A stretch of 64,000 bases of DNA, taken from contig NZ_WEGK01000007.1 of NCBI RefSeq assembly GCF_009604405.1, positions 310,001 through 374,000 on the forward strand, given 5' to 3'. Origin of the DNA: Nocardia macrotermitis. GTDB taxonomy: Bacteria; Actinomycetota; Actinomycetes; Mycobacteriales; Mycobacteriaceae. The translations under genes and the position numbers were made by a program. Numbering within the stretch: position 1 is the stretch's first letter; every line of letters begins with the position of its first letter. The notes under the pieces were generated by a model, which was not told where the DNA came from, ran no database searches, and saw only the letters and a list, made by a program, of their open reading frames with translations. This document shows, one piece after another, positions 42,695 to 52,087 of the stretch.

Positions 42695-43057
42695 TCAACC
42701 CAACGGAGCCAACCACGGCACAGCATTGTGCGCGAAACTCTGTTTGACCGGCACCAGACCAGCATGATCGTCCAGCGCGGTGATCGTCACACCGATCAAA
42801 CCGGTCTCATCCCCCTTGGACGCGACCGACGACCCGCACTTCGCACAGAACCCCCGACAGATCTGCGGAAACGTCTCGAACCAGGTCGGCTCCCCACCCG
42901 GACCGGTCCACACGAACCCCTCCTCGGGGAACGACACCCACGACATCACCGGCGCACCGGAAAGCCGCTGACAATGCGCACACGAACACAGATGCGGAAA
43001 GTCCGGTTCCCCACTCGCCGAGAACCGAATATTGCCGCACAGACAGCCGCCGTTCAT
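42695..43057 (-). CDS. GFA (glutathione-dependent formaldehyde-activating)-family protein
   Basis: 120 aa. Zinc-binding cysteines typical of the fold: GGCLCGNIRF, SCAHCQRLSGAP and FCAKCGSSV. Family members bind two zincs and include the S-hydroxymethylglutathione synthase Gfa; most bacterial copies have unproven roles. ATG at 43057 with GAGGGGAG upstream. Downstream of a broken NTF2-like gene. Confidence 0.87.
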   Translation of the reverse strand: MNGGCLCGNIRFSASGEPDFPHLCSCAHCQRLSGAPVMSWVSFPEEGFVWTGPGGEPTWFETFPQICRGFCAKCGSSVASKGDETGLIGVTITALDDHAGLVPVKQSFAHNAVPWLAPLG

Positions 43058-43079
43058 ACCGCTCCCCTCTCGTCGGACG

Positions 43080-43352
43080 CCACATCGTTTCATCCCATAC
43101 CGCAAGTCGACGCTCGACAGCAAGCGTCGAAGTCGGCGAAACCCGAACAGACACAACCACTCTGCCACATCGGCCGACGTGGCTCGGTGCAGAATCCACG
43201 GGGTCACCGGCCAACCGTGTTCGTGGTCGGACCAGTTCAGTTTCCACTGGACGACCGGTGCGAACAGCGCCAATCACGTCCAGATCATCGACACCGATCC
43301 AACGCAACAACTCTTCGACTACCGTCCGTGCCGTTCGCCCCGAGATCATTCA
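43080..43352 (-). pseudogene. Frameshifted, truncated NTF2-like (SnoaL-fold) gene
   Basis: Two frames together read as one NTF2-like protein. First ARTVVEELLRWIGVDDLDVI from 43349, then after a one-base shift near 43277 LFAPVVQWKLNWSDHEHG, PWILHRATSADVAEWL. The W-x-LNW, HG and PWxxHR..ADV spacing is that of actinobacterial nuclear transport factor 2-like enzymes. The last third of the fold is missing, giving way to the GFA gene. Neither frame alone is a sensible gene. Confidence 0.6.
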
Positions 43353-43399
43353 TACCCGACACCTACCCGCACCAGTTCGTCGCGTCGACCACCTCCGGC

Positions 43400-43975
43400 G
43401 TAATACCGCTGGGCCGCAGCCGGATACCCGCCGCACCCTGCACTACACCGCGCTCGTCGTCTCGGCATGACATCGAACGGGAAAGATGAACGGGGTGCGG
43501 CCGAGTCGATTCGGGCCGCCATCCCTCAATTCACGGCGGTCCGGGTGGCATCAGTGGTGTCCGCCGCCATTGGAGCCGTCGTAAGAGCTGCCGCCGGAGG
43601 ATTGCCGCCACCGGAGCTGGAGCCGCCGCCAGATACCCCGCCGCACCCCGCAAGACCGCGCTCGTTATCGCGGCAGGACATCGAGCAGGGAAAAGCGAAC
43701 GGGGTGCGGCCGAGTCGGATTCGGACTGCCGCCCCTCAATTTCACGACGATCCGGGTGGCATCAATGGCGTCCGCCGCCACCATTGGAGCCGCCGCTCGA
43801 GGAGCCGCCGTGGGAACTGCCGCCACCAGAGCTGGAGCCGCCGCTGGATACCGCGCCGCACCCCGCAAGACCGCGCCCGTTGTCTCGGCATGACATCGAA
43901 CGGGAAAGACGAACGGGGTGCGGCCCAATCGGATTCGGGCCGCCGCCCCTCAATTTCACGGCGGTCCGGGTGGCG
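43400..43975. repeat. Tandem copies (208-215 bp) of the 3' end of the large Hsp70-like gene
   Basis: Units are anchored by GACATCGAACGGGAAAG-like boxes at 43469, 43677 and 43892. Read on the minus strand, each unit repeats the Gly/Ser-rich tail of the neighbouring gene with its stop, then a spacer with a GC hairpin (CGGCCC/GGGCCG), then an ATG and a short run (MSCRDN.RGLAGCG in the better copies). The copy at 43762-43896 is an open 44-codon frame ending GGGGRH; the next has a one-base shift. Fills the gap 43353-43975. Confidence 0.85.
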
Positions 43976-46225
43976 TCAGTGGTGTCCGCCGCCGCCGCTG
44001 GAGGAGCCGCCGTGGGAGCTGCCGCCGCCCGAGGAACTGCCGCCGCCGGAGCTGGATGCGCCGCCGCCGGAGGAAGAGCTGCCGCCGCCGGAGCTGGAAG
44101 TTCCATTCGAGGTCGAACCGCCTGCGGAACTGGAGGTTCCGTTGGAGGTTGAGCCGCCGGAGGAGTTGGAGGTTCCGTTCGAGGTTGAGCCGCCGGAGGG
44201 GCCGGTTGAGGTGGAGCCGCCGAAGGAGCTGTTGGAGGTTGCGCCGCCTGCGGAGGTGGAGGTGTTGCTGCCTGCGGAGGTGGAGCCGCCGAACGAGTTG
44301 GATGTGTTTTGGGAGGTGTTGCTTCCCGAGGAGTTCGACAGGCCGTTGCCGGAGTTGGGTGAGGCTGCGGAATCGCCTGTGCTGGAAGAGTTCTGGTTGC
44401 CGGTGGCGGGGCCGGTCGAGGTTTGATTGCCGCCTGAGGTGCCGGTGGAGGCGGTGGAGTCTCCTGACGAGGTTCCGGTGCCTGGCGCTGGATCGGAGGA
44501 GGCCGGGCCGGGGGTGCCGGAGCCGGGCTGGGGGCTCGTGCCGGGGTTGGTTCCCGGCTGGGTTCCGGTTCCGAGGTTGGTTCCCGGCTGGGTTCCGGTG
44601 GCGGAGGTGGCTCCTGGTGCCGGATTCTGCGCTCCCGCAGTCGAATTCGCTCCCGGGAGGCTGGAGGTCGCAGGGGGCACTGCGGCTGGGGGCGGGGTGC
44701 CCGTACCCGGTTGTGTGACAGCGGGATTCGTGAGTGAGGTCTGGGAGGCCGCGGGTGGCGCGACGTGGTCCGCCGGATTCCAGGTGCCGGGTAGCGCGGC
44801 GTGGTCCGGGACACGGTGTGGTGAAACGCTTTCCGGGCCGATGATCGGGCGAGGCAGGCTGATGACGGGGATCGCCGCGCCGGGGGTTCGGGCGAACGGC
44901 AGGGGGTTGACGAACTGTGCGGGATCGGCATACGTCGTCTGCTGGAGACGGTCCATCGGACTGCAATGCGTGCCGGGACCGTGCTCGCTCAGCGAATGCC
45001 ACACCTCGGCCATCGTCGAGACGGCCGGAACAGCCTGTGCCACACCGCCGTACGCCCGCGTCGGGGAATAGGTCCGCAGCGCGGCGTCGGCCACCACCAC
45101 GGGCGAGCCCATCGTCGTCGCACCGGGAGCGACGCCGTCGATCACCTGCACCTCGCGCACCGGATCGGGCGCGGGTCCGGCTAGTACGGGCGCGAATTCC
45201 AGTACCGGACCGTCGGATCCGATCGGACCGCCGCCCAGCATGGTGGCCGCCGACATGGCCAGCGCCGAAGCGACTGCGGCACTGGATATCACGGCCGCGC
45301 CGCGCGCGTACCGACCGAGATCGGGACCGGTGTCGGCGGTCCGGAAGGACGCCAGCGCCGCCCCGGCCGCGACCGTATGCGCCGGATCCGTCGAGATCAC
45401 CACCGGACGTCCCAGTTCGGCGATCACCTGCGCCACCTCGATCGGCCGCGCCGCCCCGCCGATCAGCAGGATCCGGTCGATATCACCGACGGTGAGCCCG
45501 GCCCCGCGCACGCAACGCCGCACCAGGCGTAGCGAATTGCGGATGTTCCAGGTGCGTAGCCGAGTGGTGTCGTCGGCCGGGACGACCTGCGACACCGGTG
45601 CGGCCGCACCGGGCGACAGGGCGCGGGCATAGCGGGCCAGCGTCGTCCCCAGCGGCCGTCCGCCATATTCGTAGGAGCGCAACGGTTTTCCGAGTACGCC
45701 GCGCCTGTCGCGGTCGGCCTCGGTGCGCACGACCGCGATGTCGAGGCTGTTGCCGCCGAGGTCGTAGACGAGGGTCAAACCGTTGTCGGAGACGCCGTAT
45801 TCGGCATCGAGCCACTCGACCGCGGCGACCGGTTCGGGCATCAGCAGTGTCCCGGTGGCACCGGCCCAGTCCACGGCATGCCGCAGCTTGGCAACCTGCG
45901 CGCTGGAATAGCAAGCGGGATAGGCGATCACGGGTTCGCCGTCGGATTCGGTGGCGCCGATGAGACCGGTGGCCACCGCGGCGACGAGATCGGCCGCGGT
46001 CCAGATCCGCCCGCCCACCACGACGGGCTCGATCTCCCGGGTGAGATCGGCGAAATCCGTTACCACCGGCGCGAATCGAGGCAGCCCGCCGAGCCGCGGA
46101 CCGCCCGCGCCGTCGAATGTGACGGCGGTGCGGCGCACCCGCACGACGGGAAGTTCGCCATCGCCGATAGTGGCCGCCCACACAGAGTTCACTGTGCCGA
46201 TGCTCATGCCGAAGCCAACAGTCAT
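43976..46225 (-). CDS. Hsp70/actin-like ATPase-fold protein with membrane helix and long low-complexity tail
   Basis: 749 aa. Residues 1-315 form an Hsp70-type nucleotide domain: VGFGMSIGTVNSVWA, LVYDLGGNSLDIAVV and ILLIGGAARPIEVAQVI. The first phosphate loop lacks the usual Asp (SIGT instead of DLGT). No peptide-binding domain follows. A hydrophobic helix at about 335-355 is followed by a Pro-rich part and about 250 residues of Ser/Gly/Thr/Asn repeats (GGSTSNGTSNSS-type) ending GGGGHH. The tail is probably outside the membrane. A shorter paralog lies at 50758-51861. Start chosen by alignment with it. Confidence 0.78.
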   Translation of the reverse strand: MTVGFGMSIGTVNSVWAATIGDGELPVVRVRRTAVTFDGAGGPRLGGLPRFAPVVTDFADLTREIEPVVVGGRIWTAADLVAAVATGLIGATESDGEPVIAYPACYSSAQVAKLRHAVDWAGATGTLLMPEPVAAVEWLDAEYGVSDNGLTLVYDLGGNSLDIAVVRTEADRDRRGVLGKPLRSYEYGGRPLGTTLARYARALSPGAAAPVSQVVPADDTTRLRTWNIRNSLRLVRRCVRGAGLTVGDIDRILLIGGAARPIEVAQVIAELGRPVVISTDPAHTVAAGAALASFRTADTGPDLGRYARGAAVISSAAVASALAMSAATMLGGGPIGSDGPVLEFAPVLAGPAPDPVREVQVIDGVAPGATTMGSPVVVADAALRTYSPTRAYGGVAQAVPAVSTMAEVWHSLSEHGPGTHCSPMDRLQQTTYADPAQFVNPLPFARTPGAAIPVISLPRPIIGPESVSPHRVPDHAALPGTWNPADHVAPPAASQTSLTNPAVTQPGTGTPPPAAVPPATSSLPGANSTAGAQNPAPGATSATGTQPGTNLGTGTQPGTNPGTSPQPGSGTPGPASSDPAPGTGTSSGDSTASTGTSGGNQTSTGPATGNQNSSSTGDSAASPNSGNGLSNSSGSNTSQNTSNSFGGSTSAGSNTSTSAGGATSNSSFGGSTSTGPSGGSTSNGTSNSSGGSTSNGTSSSAGGSTSNGTSSSGGGSSSSGGGASSSGGGSSSGGGSSHGGSSSGGGGHH

Positions 46226-48062
46226 TGCCATCCTGTCAAACGAACCGAGACCACGGCCCGGGGGACGCACCTCGTGGTCGCGGTCGTTTACCAAACAGCG
46301 AACACAGGTTAGCTGGTTGATTTCAATCGCGGATGCCCAATGGGCGGAAAAGGTTTCATACCCACCGGTCTACATCACATATCACCTGATAGACCGGCAT
46401 GCAGATCAGAAAAATAGGCCGCCGAATATACGACACGCCCAATTAACTGGAAAAACCATCTACTTTTCAGTAGCAGGCATTACAAACCGACCGGTGCGCT
46501 GCAAACGCGCCCCAACAACTTCCCGACATCCTCATCCACACAACCAATCTCGATTATCTGAATAGTAGCCACCGAAAGAACAGCGACCTTTTCAGACGGA
46601 ACGACCACTCAGGACAGACCGGCCGGTATCCGACATCCCGCCCCACCACCGGCATTCACCACTCCCATCCCACCCCGCCACCGCCCAAAAACTCCACACC
46701 CCACCCGCATGACACAACACACCCAACCGGACCGAACTCGCATTCCGGACAACACATTTCGCCGACCACATGTCGCCCTGGGCAGAGGTCGATTCACCCG
46801 GGAGGCCCGAACCAACCTCTGCCCACAACACACGCCACCCGGCCCCATCGGCACAGCCACACACCCATCGACCCGACGCCCGTCACCGAACCGATCACCA
46901 ACCGCCCAACCACACGCAACAAACCGGATCACTGAACGCCCATCGCACGCACCACAACACCAACTCAGCCACACCCACCGCGTCGAAACACCGGTCGGTG
47001 ATCACGGATCGCACCCGCCACACCAACACCCCAACCACACCCGGTGACCCATACGACACACCGACCACCGACGCGACCGGCTGGATACTGCGCTACACCG
47101 ACTCAACCCACACTCGCCGATCTCGAACCACCGAACCCCGATCACACAGCACATCACCACACCAACTCAGCCGCACTCACCAGCCGAACCAGTCACCGAT
47201 ACGACGGTCACGGGCCGCACCTGCTCTCCGAACCACCGCACGCCGGCCGCACAACATGTCGCCGCACGCCACACCGGCTCAGCCGCACTTGCCCGCCGAA
47301 CGCCAGTCACCGATACGACGGTCGCAGGTCACACCTGCTGAACCACCGAACGCACAACACATCGCCACACGCCACACCGGCTCAGCCGCACTCACCAGCC
47401 GAACACCGGTCACCGATACGACAGTCGCAGGTCACACCTCTGCCCTCCGAACCACCGCACGCCGACCGCACAACATATCGCCGCACACCACACCGGCTCA
47501 GCCGCACTTGCCCGCCGAACATCGGTCACCGATACGACAGTCGCGGGACGCACCTGGTCTCTGGGCCACCGAACGCCGATCGCACAGCACGTCGCCGCAC
47601 GCCAAACCACCTCGGCCATACTCGCTGCGCCAATACGACAGTGGTCACCGATGTGACTGTCGCGGGCTCGAGCGGCCTGGGTGCAGGACTGCACTGGGCC
47701 GGCCGACTCGGTGCCCCCGAGGCGGCGAATGTTGGTCGCGCGCAACACGTTGTCGTAGGTCGGGTCGGCTGTGTAGGTCGGGTCGGCTGTCCTGGCCGTC
47801 TGGAGGCGTATCACCTGGATGGCAATCGCTGGTCGCGTTCCGTGGCGGGAAGCTTTGCAGCGGTTCGGCCACGGCAGTTTCGGGCGCAGATCACCTTCGC
47901 CGAGGGCGAGGTCCTGCCGAGCCTGGCGGACCTGCCTGTCCGGCGATGCGTCGGCCCACCGAATGCCGGGTCCGATCTCCGGCCGCGTGTTCATCCGCAA
48001 GACCCCGCAGCGGCTCTATGGGGCGGCTGATCCAGTCGGGTGCCAATCCGAGGTCGTGCGAT
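46226..48062. repeat. 1.8-kb gene-free region with ~115-bp tandem repeats and strong base asymmetry
   Basis: 46310-46600 is AT-rich by local standards and probably carries the promoter of the Hsp70-like gene. From about 46600 to 47640 the plus strand is rich in C and A and very poor in G and T. Within it GTCACCGATACGAC recurs at 47192, 47306, 47409 and 47525 (variant at 47644), with a diverged copy near 46950-47010, giving periods of 103-119 bases. Long open frames exist on the plus strand but read as His/Thr/Pro-rich repeats without start signals. 47757-47792 holds two copies of an 18-bp unit. No gene called. Confidence 0.75.
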
Positions 48063-49643
48063 TCAGACGCGGGCGAGTAGGCGGCGCTTCCAGTTGGGGC
48101 GGGCTGCTGTGGCACCGCCGCGGATGACCGCGGGGCGGCGAGACGAGACCAGTGCGTCGAAATCGGTTGCGCTGTGGGCCGGTTCGGCGAGGACGCCGGT
48201 GTTGAAGTCTTCGACCAGGGCACGGACGGTTTCCTGGGCGCAGGACTTGTTGGTGCCGATGAAGCCGGTGGGGCCGCGTTTGATCCAGCCGGTTACGTAG
48301 ACGCCGGGGACGGTGGCGCCGCCGGGGGCGGACTGTGCGCGGCCTGCGGAGTTGGGGATGACACCGGCGGCGTCGTCGAACGGGAGGCCGGGGAGGGGGA
48401 CGCCGCGGTAGCCGACCGAGGCGAGAACCATTCCGGTGTCCAGGGTTTCGGTGACGCCGGTGGGGACGGCGCGGACCGTGCCGTCGGCGTCGGTGGCGAG
48501 TTCGTTGTGCGCCAACTCGATTCCGGTGACCTTGTCGGTGCCGACCAGGGCCGTCGGGGAGGACAGGTAGCGGAAGACGATCCGCTTGCGGCCGCTCGCC
48601 GGACGGTCGGCCAGGCCGCGCAGCAGCCGGAGCTTGTGCTCGACCTTCTGCGGCATACCCGGAACCGGTTCGGGCACATCGCCTTCCACGACGATGTCCA
48701 CATCGGCACCGAGCAGGCCCACGAATTCCGGCACGGTGAAGGCGGATTCGGCCGGACCGCGCCGCGCGATGATCACGACCTCTTCGATCTTGCTGTGCCG
48801 CAACGCTTCCAGTGCCCGAGGGGACACATCGGTGCGAGCCAGCGCGTCGGGATCGGAGGTGAGGATCCGCGCGACGTCCAGCGCCACATTGCCGTTGCCG
48901 ACGATCACCGCGCGACGCTGCGTCAGATCGAATTCCCGCTCGGCCTGATCGGGATGGCCGTTGTACCAGGCCACGAACTCCGTCGCCGAGGCGCTGCCGG
49001 GCAGGCCCTCACCGGGAATGCCGAGCTTACGATCGGTCGAGGCGCCGACCGCGTAGATCACCGCGTGATGATGCGCGAGCAGCTCCTCGTGCGAAACATC
49101 CTGCCCCACAGTGAGATTCAGATACGAACCGAATCCGGACTGCTCGGACATCACGTCGTACAACCGGCTCACCTGCCGCGTCTTGGTGTGATCCGGCGCG
49201 ACACCGAACCGGGCCAGCCCGTAGGGCACCGGCAGCCGATCGATCACCGTCACCGCGACATCGGGCTGGGTCAGCAACTCGTCGGCGGCATACATCGCCG
49301 ACGGCCCCGAACCCACGATCGCCACCCGCAACGGCCCGCCCTCGACCCGCGCGGCGGGCACCGGCTGGGCCAGCACCGCGCGCGGGCGCGCCTGCCGATA
49401 GAAATCGGCATTGATCTCGATGAACGGCTGCTGCTCGGGCGTGAGCCGCTTGGTCGAGGTGATGGCGTCGACGGGGCACGCCGTGGCGCACGCCCCGCAG
49501 TCCACGCAGGTCTGCGGATCCACGTACAACATTTCCGCGGTCAGGAAATCCGGCTCGTCGGGAGTCGGGTGGATGCAGTTGACCGGGCACGCGTAGACGC
49601 AGGACGCGTCGCTGCAGCAGGATTGGGTGACGACGTACGGCAC
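48063..49643 (-). CDS. fprB: Ferredoxin/ferredoxin-NADP+ reductase fusion, FprB type
   Basis: 526 aa. N-terminal 7Fe/8Fe ferredoxin module (CCSDASCVYACPVNCI; CVDCGACATACPVDAI), then the adrenodoxin-reductase-like FAD domain (VAIVGSGPSAMYAADELL) and NADP site (VIVGNGNVALDVARIL). GWIKRGPTGFIGTNK closes the FAD site. Same architecture as mycobacterial FprB. It lies 13 bases downstream of the AurF-type oxygenase gene, its probable electron acceptor. GTG start. Confidence 0.93.
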   Translation of the reverse strand: MPYVVTQSCCSDASCVYACPVNCIHPTPDEPDFLTAEMLYVDPQTCVDCGACATACPVDAITSTKRLTPEQQPFIEINADFYRQARPRAVLAQPVPAARVEGGPLRVAIVGSGPSAMYAADELLTQPDVAVTVIDRLPVPYGLARFGVAPDHTKTRQVSRLYDVMSEQSGFGSYLNLTVGQDVSHEELLAHHHAVIYAVGASTDRKLGIPGEGLPGSASATEFVAWYNGHPDQAEREFDLTQRRAVIVGNGNVALDVARILTSDPDALARTDVSPRALEALRHSKIEEVVIIARRGPAESAFTVPEFVGLLGADVDIVVEGDVPEPVPGMPQKVEHKLRLLRGLADRPASGRKRIVFRYLSSPTALVGTDKVTGIELAHNELATDADGTVRAVPTGVTETLDTGMVLASVGYRGVPLPGLPFDDAAGVIPNSAGRAQSAPGGATVPGVYVTGWIKRGPTGFIGTNKSCAQETVRALVEDFNTGVLAEPAHSATDFDALVSSRRPAVIRGGATAARPNWKRRLLARV

Positions 49644-49656
49644 TGTGCGCTCGCCC

Positions 49657-50682
49657 TCAGCTCGCCTTGACCACGCGCAGCGGCTCCGACCGGAACCGGC
49701 TGCTCGGGCCGTCGATGCGCAACATCTTCCAGACCTGCTTGGCGACCGGGTTCATCAGCCCGATGTCCTTGGCCAGCGCGCGCACGTCCACGAAGTAGTC
49801 CGCGAACACCTTGCGGGCCTCCTTCGAACCGTAGAACAGCTCCTTGCGGACCGCGTCGGGAATGTCGAACTCCTCGAAGAAGGACTTCGGCGGCGTCGCG
49901 ATCGACCGGCCCAGGATCCACATGATCAGCGGCATGGCCAGCGACAGCACGAACTTGTTCACCGACTTCTGTTCGGGCACATGGTGCTTGAGGAATTCGT
50001 GCGCGAAGGAGATGTGCCGCGCCTCCTCGGCGACGTGGATCGACATGACCCCGCGCATGATCGGGTGCACCTCCTCTCCCGAACGCAGGATCGCCTTCTG
50101 GATGTGGTCGATCGGCTCCTCGCCGGCGAGCACGGCCATGAAGAACAGGTTCGGGGTCAGCGTCGCCACCGGCACGCCCAGGTACCGGAGCTTGCGCACG
50201 ATCGGGCCCATGCCCGGCACGTCCGCGCCGATCCGGTTGACCATCTCCTGGAACATCTGGGTGTGGTTGAGTTCCTCGGTCATCTCATGGGTGCAGTACC
50301 GGAACTCCGGGTCGCCGTTGGCCAGCGAGAAGGTGTGGTTCACCATGCCGCTGATCAGGATCGACTCGAATTGCAGACCGACCTTGGCGACGTTGGCCTG
50401 GCGGTACTTGCCGATCTCGATCTGCTGCTGCTTCGACAACGACAGGTACCACGGGTGCCGCCCGAGCGGATCCGCCGAAACAGGCAGAATCCAGCGCTCG
50501 GGGTCGGCATCGGGATGGAAATCGGGGTTATCCCAGTCGATATCCTCGAAAGGATCGAAGTGGCGGTTCACCGAACCTTCCGACAGCAGCGTCAGCTTGG
50601 CGGCGTACTCCCGGGCCTCGCGGACGATCGGGTCCTCGGGCTCGACGTGGCCTGCACCATGCGTCGTGGCAACGGACGTCAT
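49657..50682 (-). CDS. AurF-type diiron oxygenase
   Basis: 341 aa, helical. Metal ligands by motif: Glu of QFESILISGMVNH, THEMTEELNHTQMF (ExxH), AGEEPIDHIQ and SIHVAEEARHISFAHEFL (EExxH). AurF-family enzymes are N-oxygenases of arylamines; mycobacterial Rv0885, also next to fprB, has no proven substrate. The ATG at 50682 has GGAAGG eight bases upstream, better than the GTG two codons earlier. Operon with fprB. Confidence 0.86.
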   Translation of the reverse strand: MTSVATTHGAGHVEPEDPIVREAREYAAKLTLLSEGSVNRHFDPFEDIDWDNPDFHPDADPERWILPVSADPLGRHPWYLSLSKQQQIEIGKYRQANVAKVGLQFESILISGMVNHTFSLANGDPEFRYCTHEMTEELNHTQMFQEMVNRIGADVPGMGPIVRKLRYLGVPVATLTPNLFFMAVLAGEEPIDHIQKAILRSGEEVHPIMRGVMSIHVAEEARHISFAHEFLKHHVPEQKSVNKFVLSLAMPLIMWILGRSIATPPKSFFEEFDIPDAVRKELFYGSKEARKVFADYFVDVRALAKDIGLMNPVAKQVWKMLRIDGPSSRFRSEPLRVVKAS

Positions 50683-50757
50683 CGTCACAGCCTTCCACTC
50701 GTTGGGTAACTGTTTCCAATAGTTACACCAACCAGAGGTGACGTCAACCGCCGCAGG

Positions 50758-51861
50758 TCACCGGTCCAGGAAAACCAGCCCCGGATGGCTCGTTCCGGCC
50801 GCCACCGCGGCTTCGGGCAGCACCACGCCGGCCATCGCGCCGCCCCCGGCGATCAGCACCGCCGCCGCGACGCGCACCAACCGCCGCTGCGACCACGCGG
50901 TACCGATCCGACGCCGCGAGACCGTCCCGCGCGCCGCCTCGGCCGCCCGCTGCGCCAGGATCGCCGCGCCGTCGGCGATCGTGCGCTCGGGATCCGCCGC
51001 GGCGATCACCGGACGCGCCAGCTCCTCACCGAGCACCTGCGCGACCTCGCGCGGCCGGGCCGCGCCCCCGATCACCAGCACCCGATCCACATCGGCCATC
51101 GTGACATCGGCGGTGCGCAGGCACTTGTAGACCAGATCCACCGAACGCAGCACGTGAATGGACCGCAGCGCCGAGATCGCGACATCCGAACCGGTCAGCG
51201 AACGCGGTGAGGCAAGGCGGCTGGCCCGCTTCGTCATCAGGGCGCCGAACGCGCGACCGCCGTAATCGGCCGACCGGACCGACTTGCCGACCACGCGATT
51301 GTCGGGCGCACCCGCCCCGACCCGGACCAGCGTCACGCTCAGCCCCGAACCACCCAGGTCGTAGACGAGCATCAGGCCCGGCGTGATCGGCCCCTGCGTG
51401 GCCTCGAGCCAGGCCGCGGCGGCGACGGGTTCACAGATCAGTTCGGCCCGCGCCAGACCGACGGTCTCGAGCGCCCCGCGCAACTCGCCGACCTGCTCCT
51501 CGGAATACCCGACCGGATGGGTCACCGCCAGCGCGACGCCCGCGTCCGGCTCCGGGCCGAGCGTTTCGGCGATCACGCCCTGCGCGACGGTCGCCACCAG
51601 ATCCGCCGCGGTGAGCGTGCGGTTGCCGACCCGCGCGGTCGGCGTGGACCGCTGGCTCAGATCCGCGAACTCCGCCAGCGCGCGGCCGTGCTTGGGAATG
51701 CGGCCGATGCGCGCGACACCGGCACTGTCGAAGGTGAGGGTCGTGCGCCACGTGGTGGGCGCGCCCTTTCTCTTGTTGCGATGGGCGGCTCGGCCGCTCT
51801 CCCCCGCCACGGCGCACACCGTATTGACCGTTCCGATACTGATTCCGAGCCCCAGCGTCAT
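50758..51861 (-). CDS. Short Hsp70-like ATPase-fold protein with C-terminal membrane anchor
   Basis: 367 aa. Same nucleotide-domain motifs as the larger paralog: LGLGISIGTVNTVCA, LMLVYDLGGSGLSVTLV and VLVIGGAARPREVAQVL, again with Ser in place of the first-loop Asp. The peptide-binding domain is absent. A single hydrophobic helix (VRVAAAVLIAGGGAMAGVV) near the end is followed by about 20 residues. ATG at 51861 matches the paralog's start and has AGGA nine bases upstream. Likely membrane-tethered; role unknown. Lies just downstream of the cys transport terminator, separately transcribed. Confidence 0.8.
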   Translation of the reverse strand: MTLGLGISIGTVNTVCAVAGESGRAAHRNKRKGAPTTWRTTLTFDSAGVARIGRIPKHGRALAEFADLSQRSTPTARVGNRTLTAADLVATVAQGVIAETLGPEPDAGVALAVTHPVGYSEEQVGELRGALETVGLARAELICEPVAAAAWLEATQGPITPGLMLVYDLGGSGLSVTLVRVGAGAPDNRVVGKSVRSADYGGRAFGALMTKRASRLASPRSLTGSDVAISALRSIHVLRSVDLVYKCLRTADVTMADVDRVLVIGGAARPREVAQVLGEELARPVIAAADPERTIADGAAILAQRAAEAARGTVSRRRIGTAWSQRRLVRVAAAVLIAGGGAMAGVVLPEAAVAAGTSHPGLVFLDR

Positions 51862-52049
51862 CTGCACCCATCCTCGATCGACGAACAGCGTTTATGCAAT
51901 CGTGATCCGAACGTGTCCCAGGCAACCATCCGCAACCCGGTACTGACAACCACCGGACACGGGGTTGTCCGCGCGTGACATCTCCCGCACAGACCGTTCG
52001 GACATGGGTGAACCCTGTGGAACGGCCATCGGCACAGCCAACGACGAAA

Positions 52050-52078
52050 CGGGCGGACCCCCAAGGGAAGTCCGCCCG
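52050..52078 (-). terminator. Terminator of the sulfate transport operon
   Basis: Perfect 9-bp stem CGGGCGGAC (52050-52058) / GTCCGCCCG (52070-52078) starting 9 bases after the cysA stop on the minus strand, followed by TTTCG. Confidence 0.88.
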
Positions 52079-52087
52079 CTGCCGCAC

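Noticed and set aside
47190..47660. CRISPR array
   Set aside because: Repeats are ~115 bp apart with conservation over most of the unit rather than short repeats and unique spacers; no cas genes.
46770..48080. 436- and 328-codon plus-strand frames in the repeat tract
   Set aside because: Thr/His/Pro repeats mirroring the DNA repeats, no ribosome site, composition unlike genes nearby.
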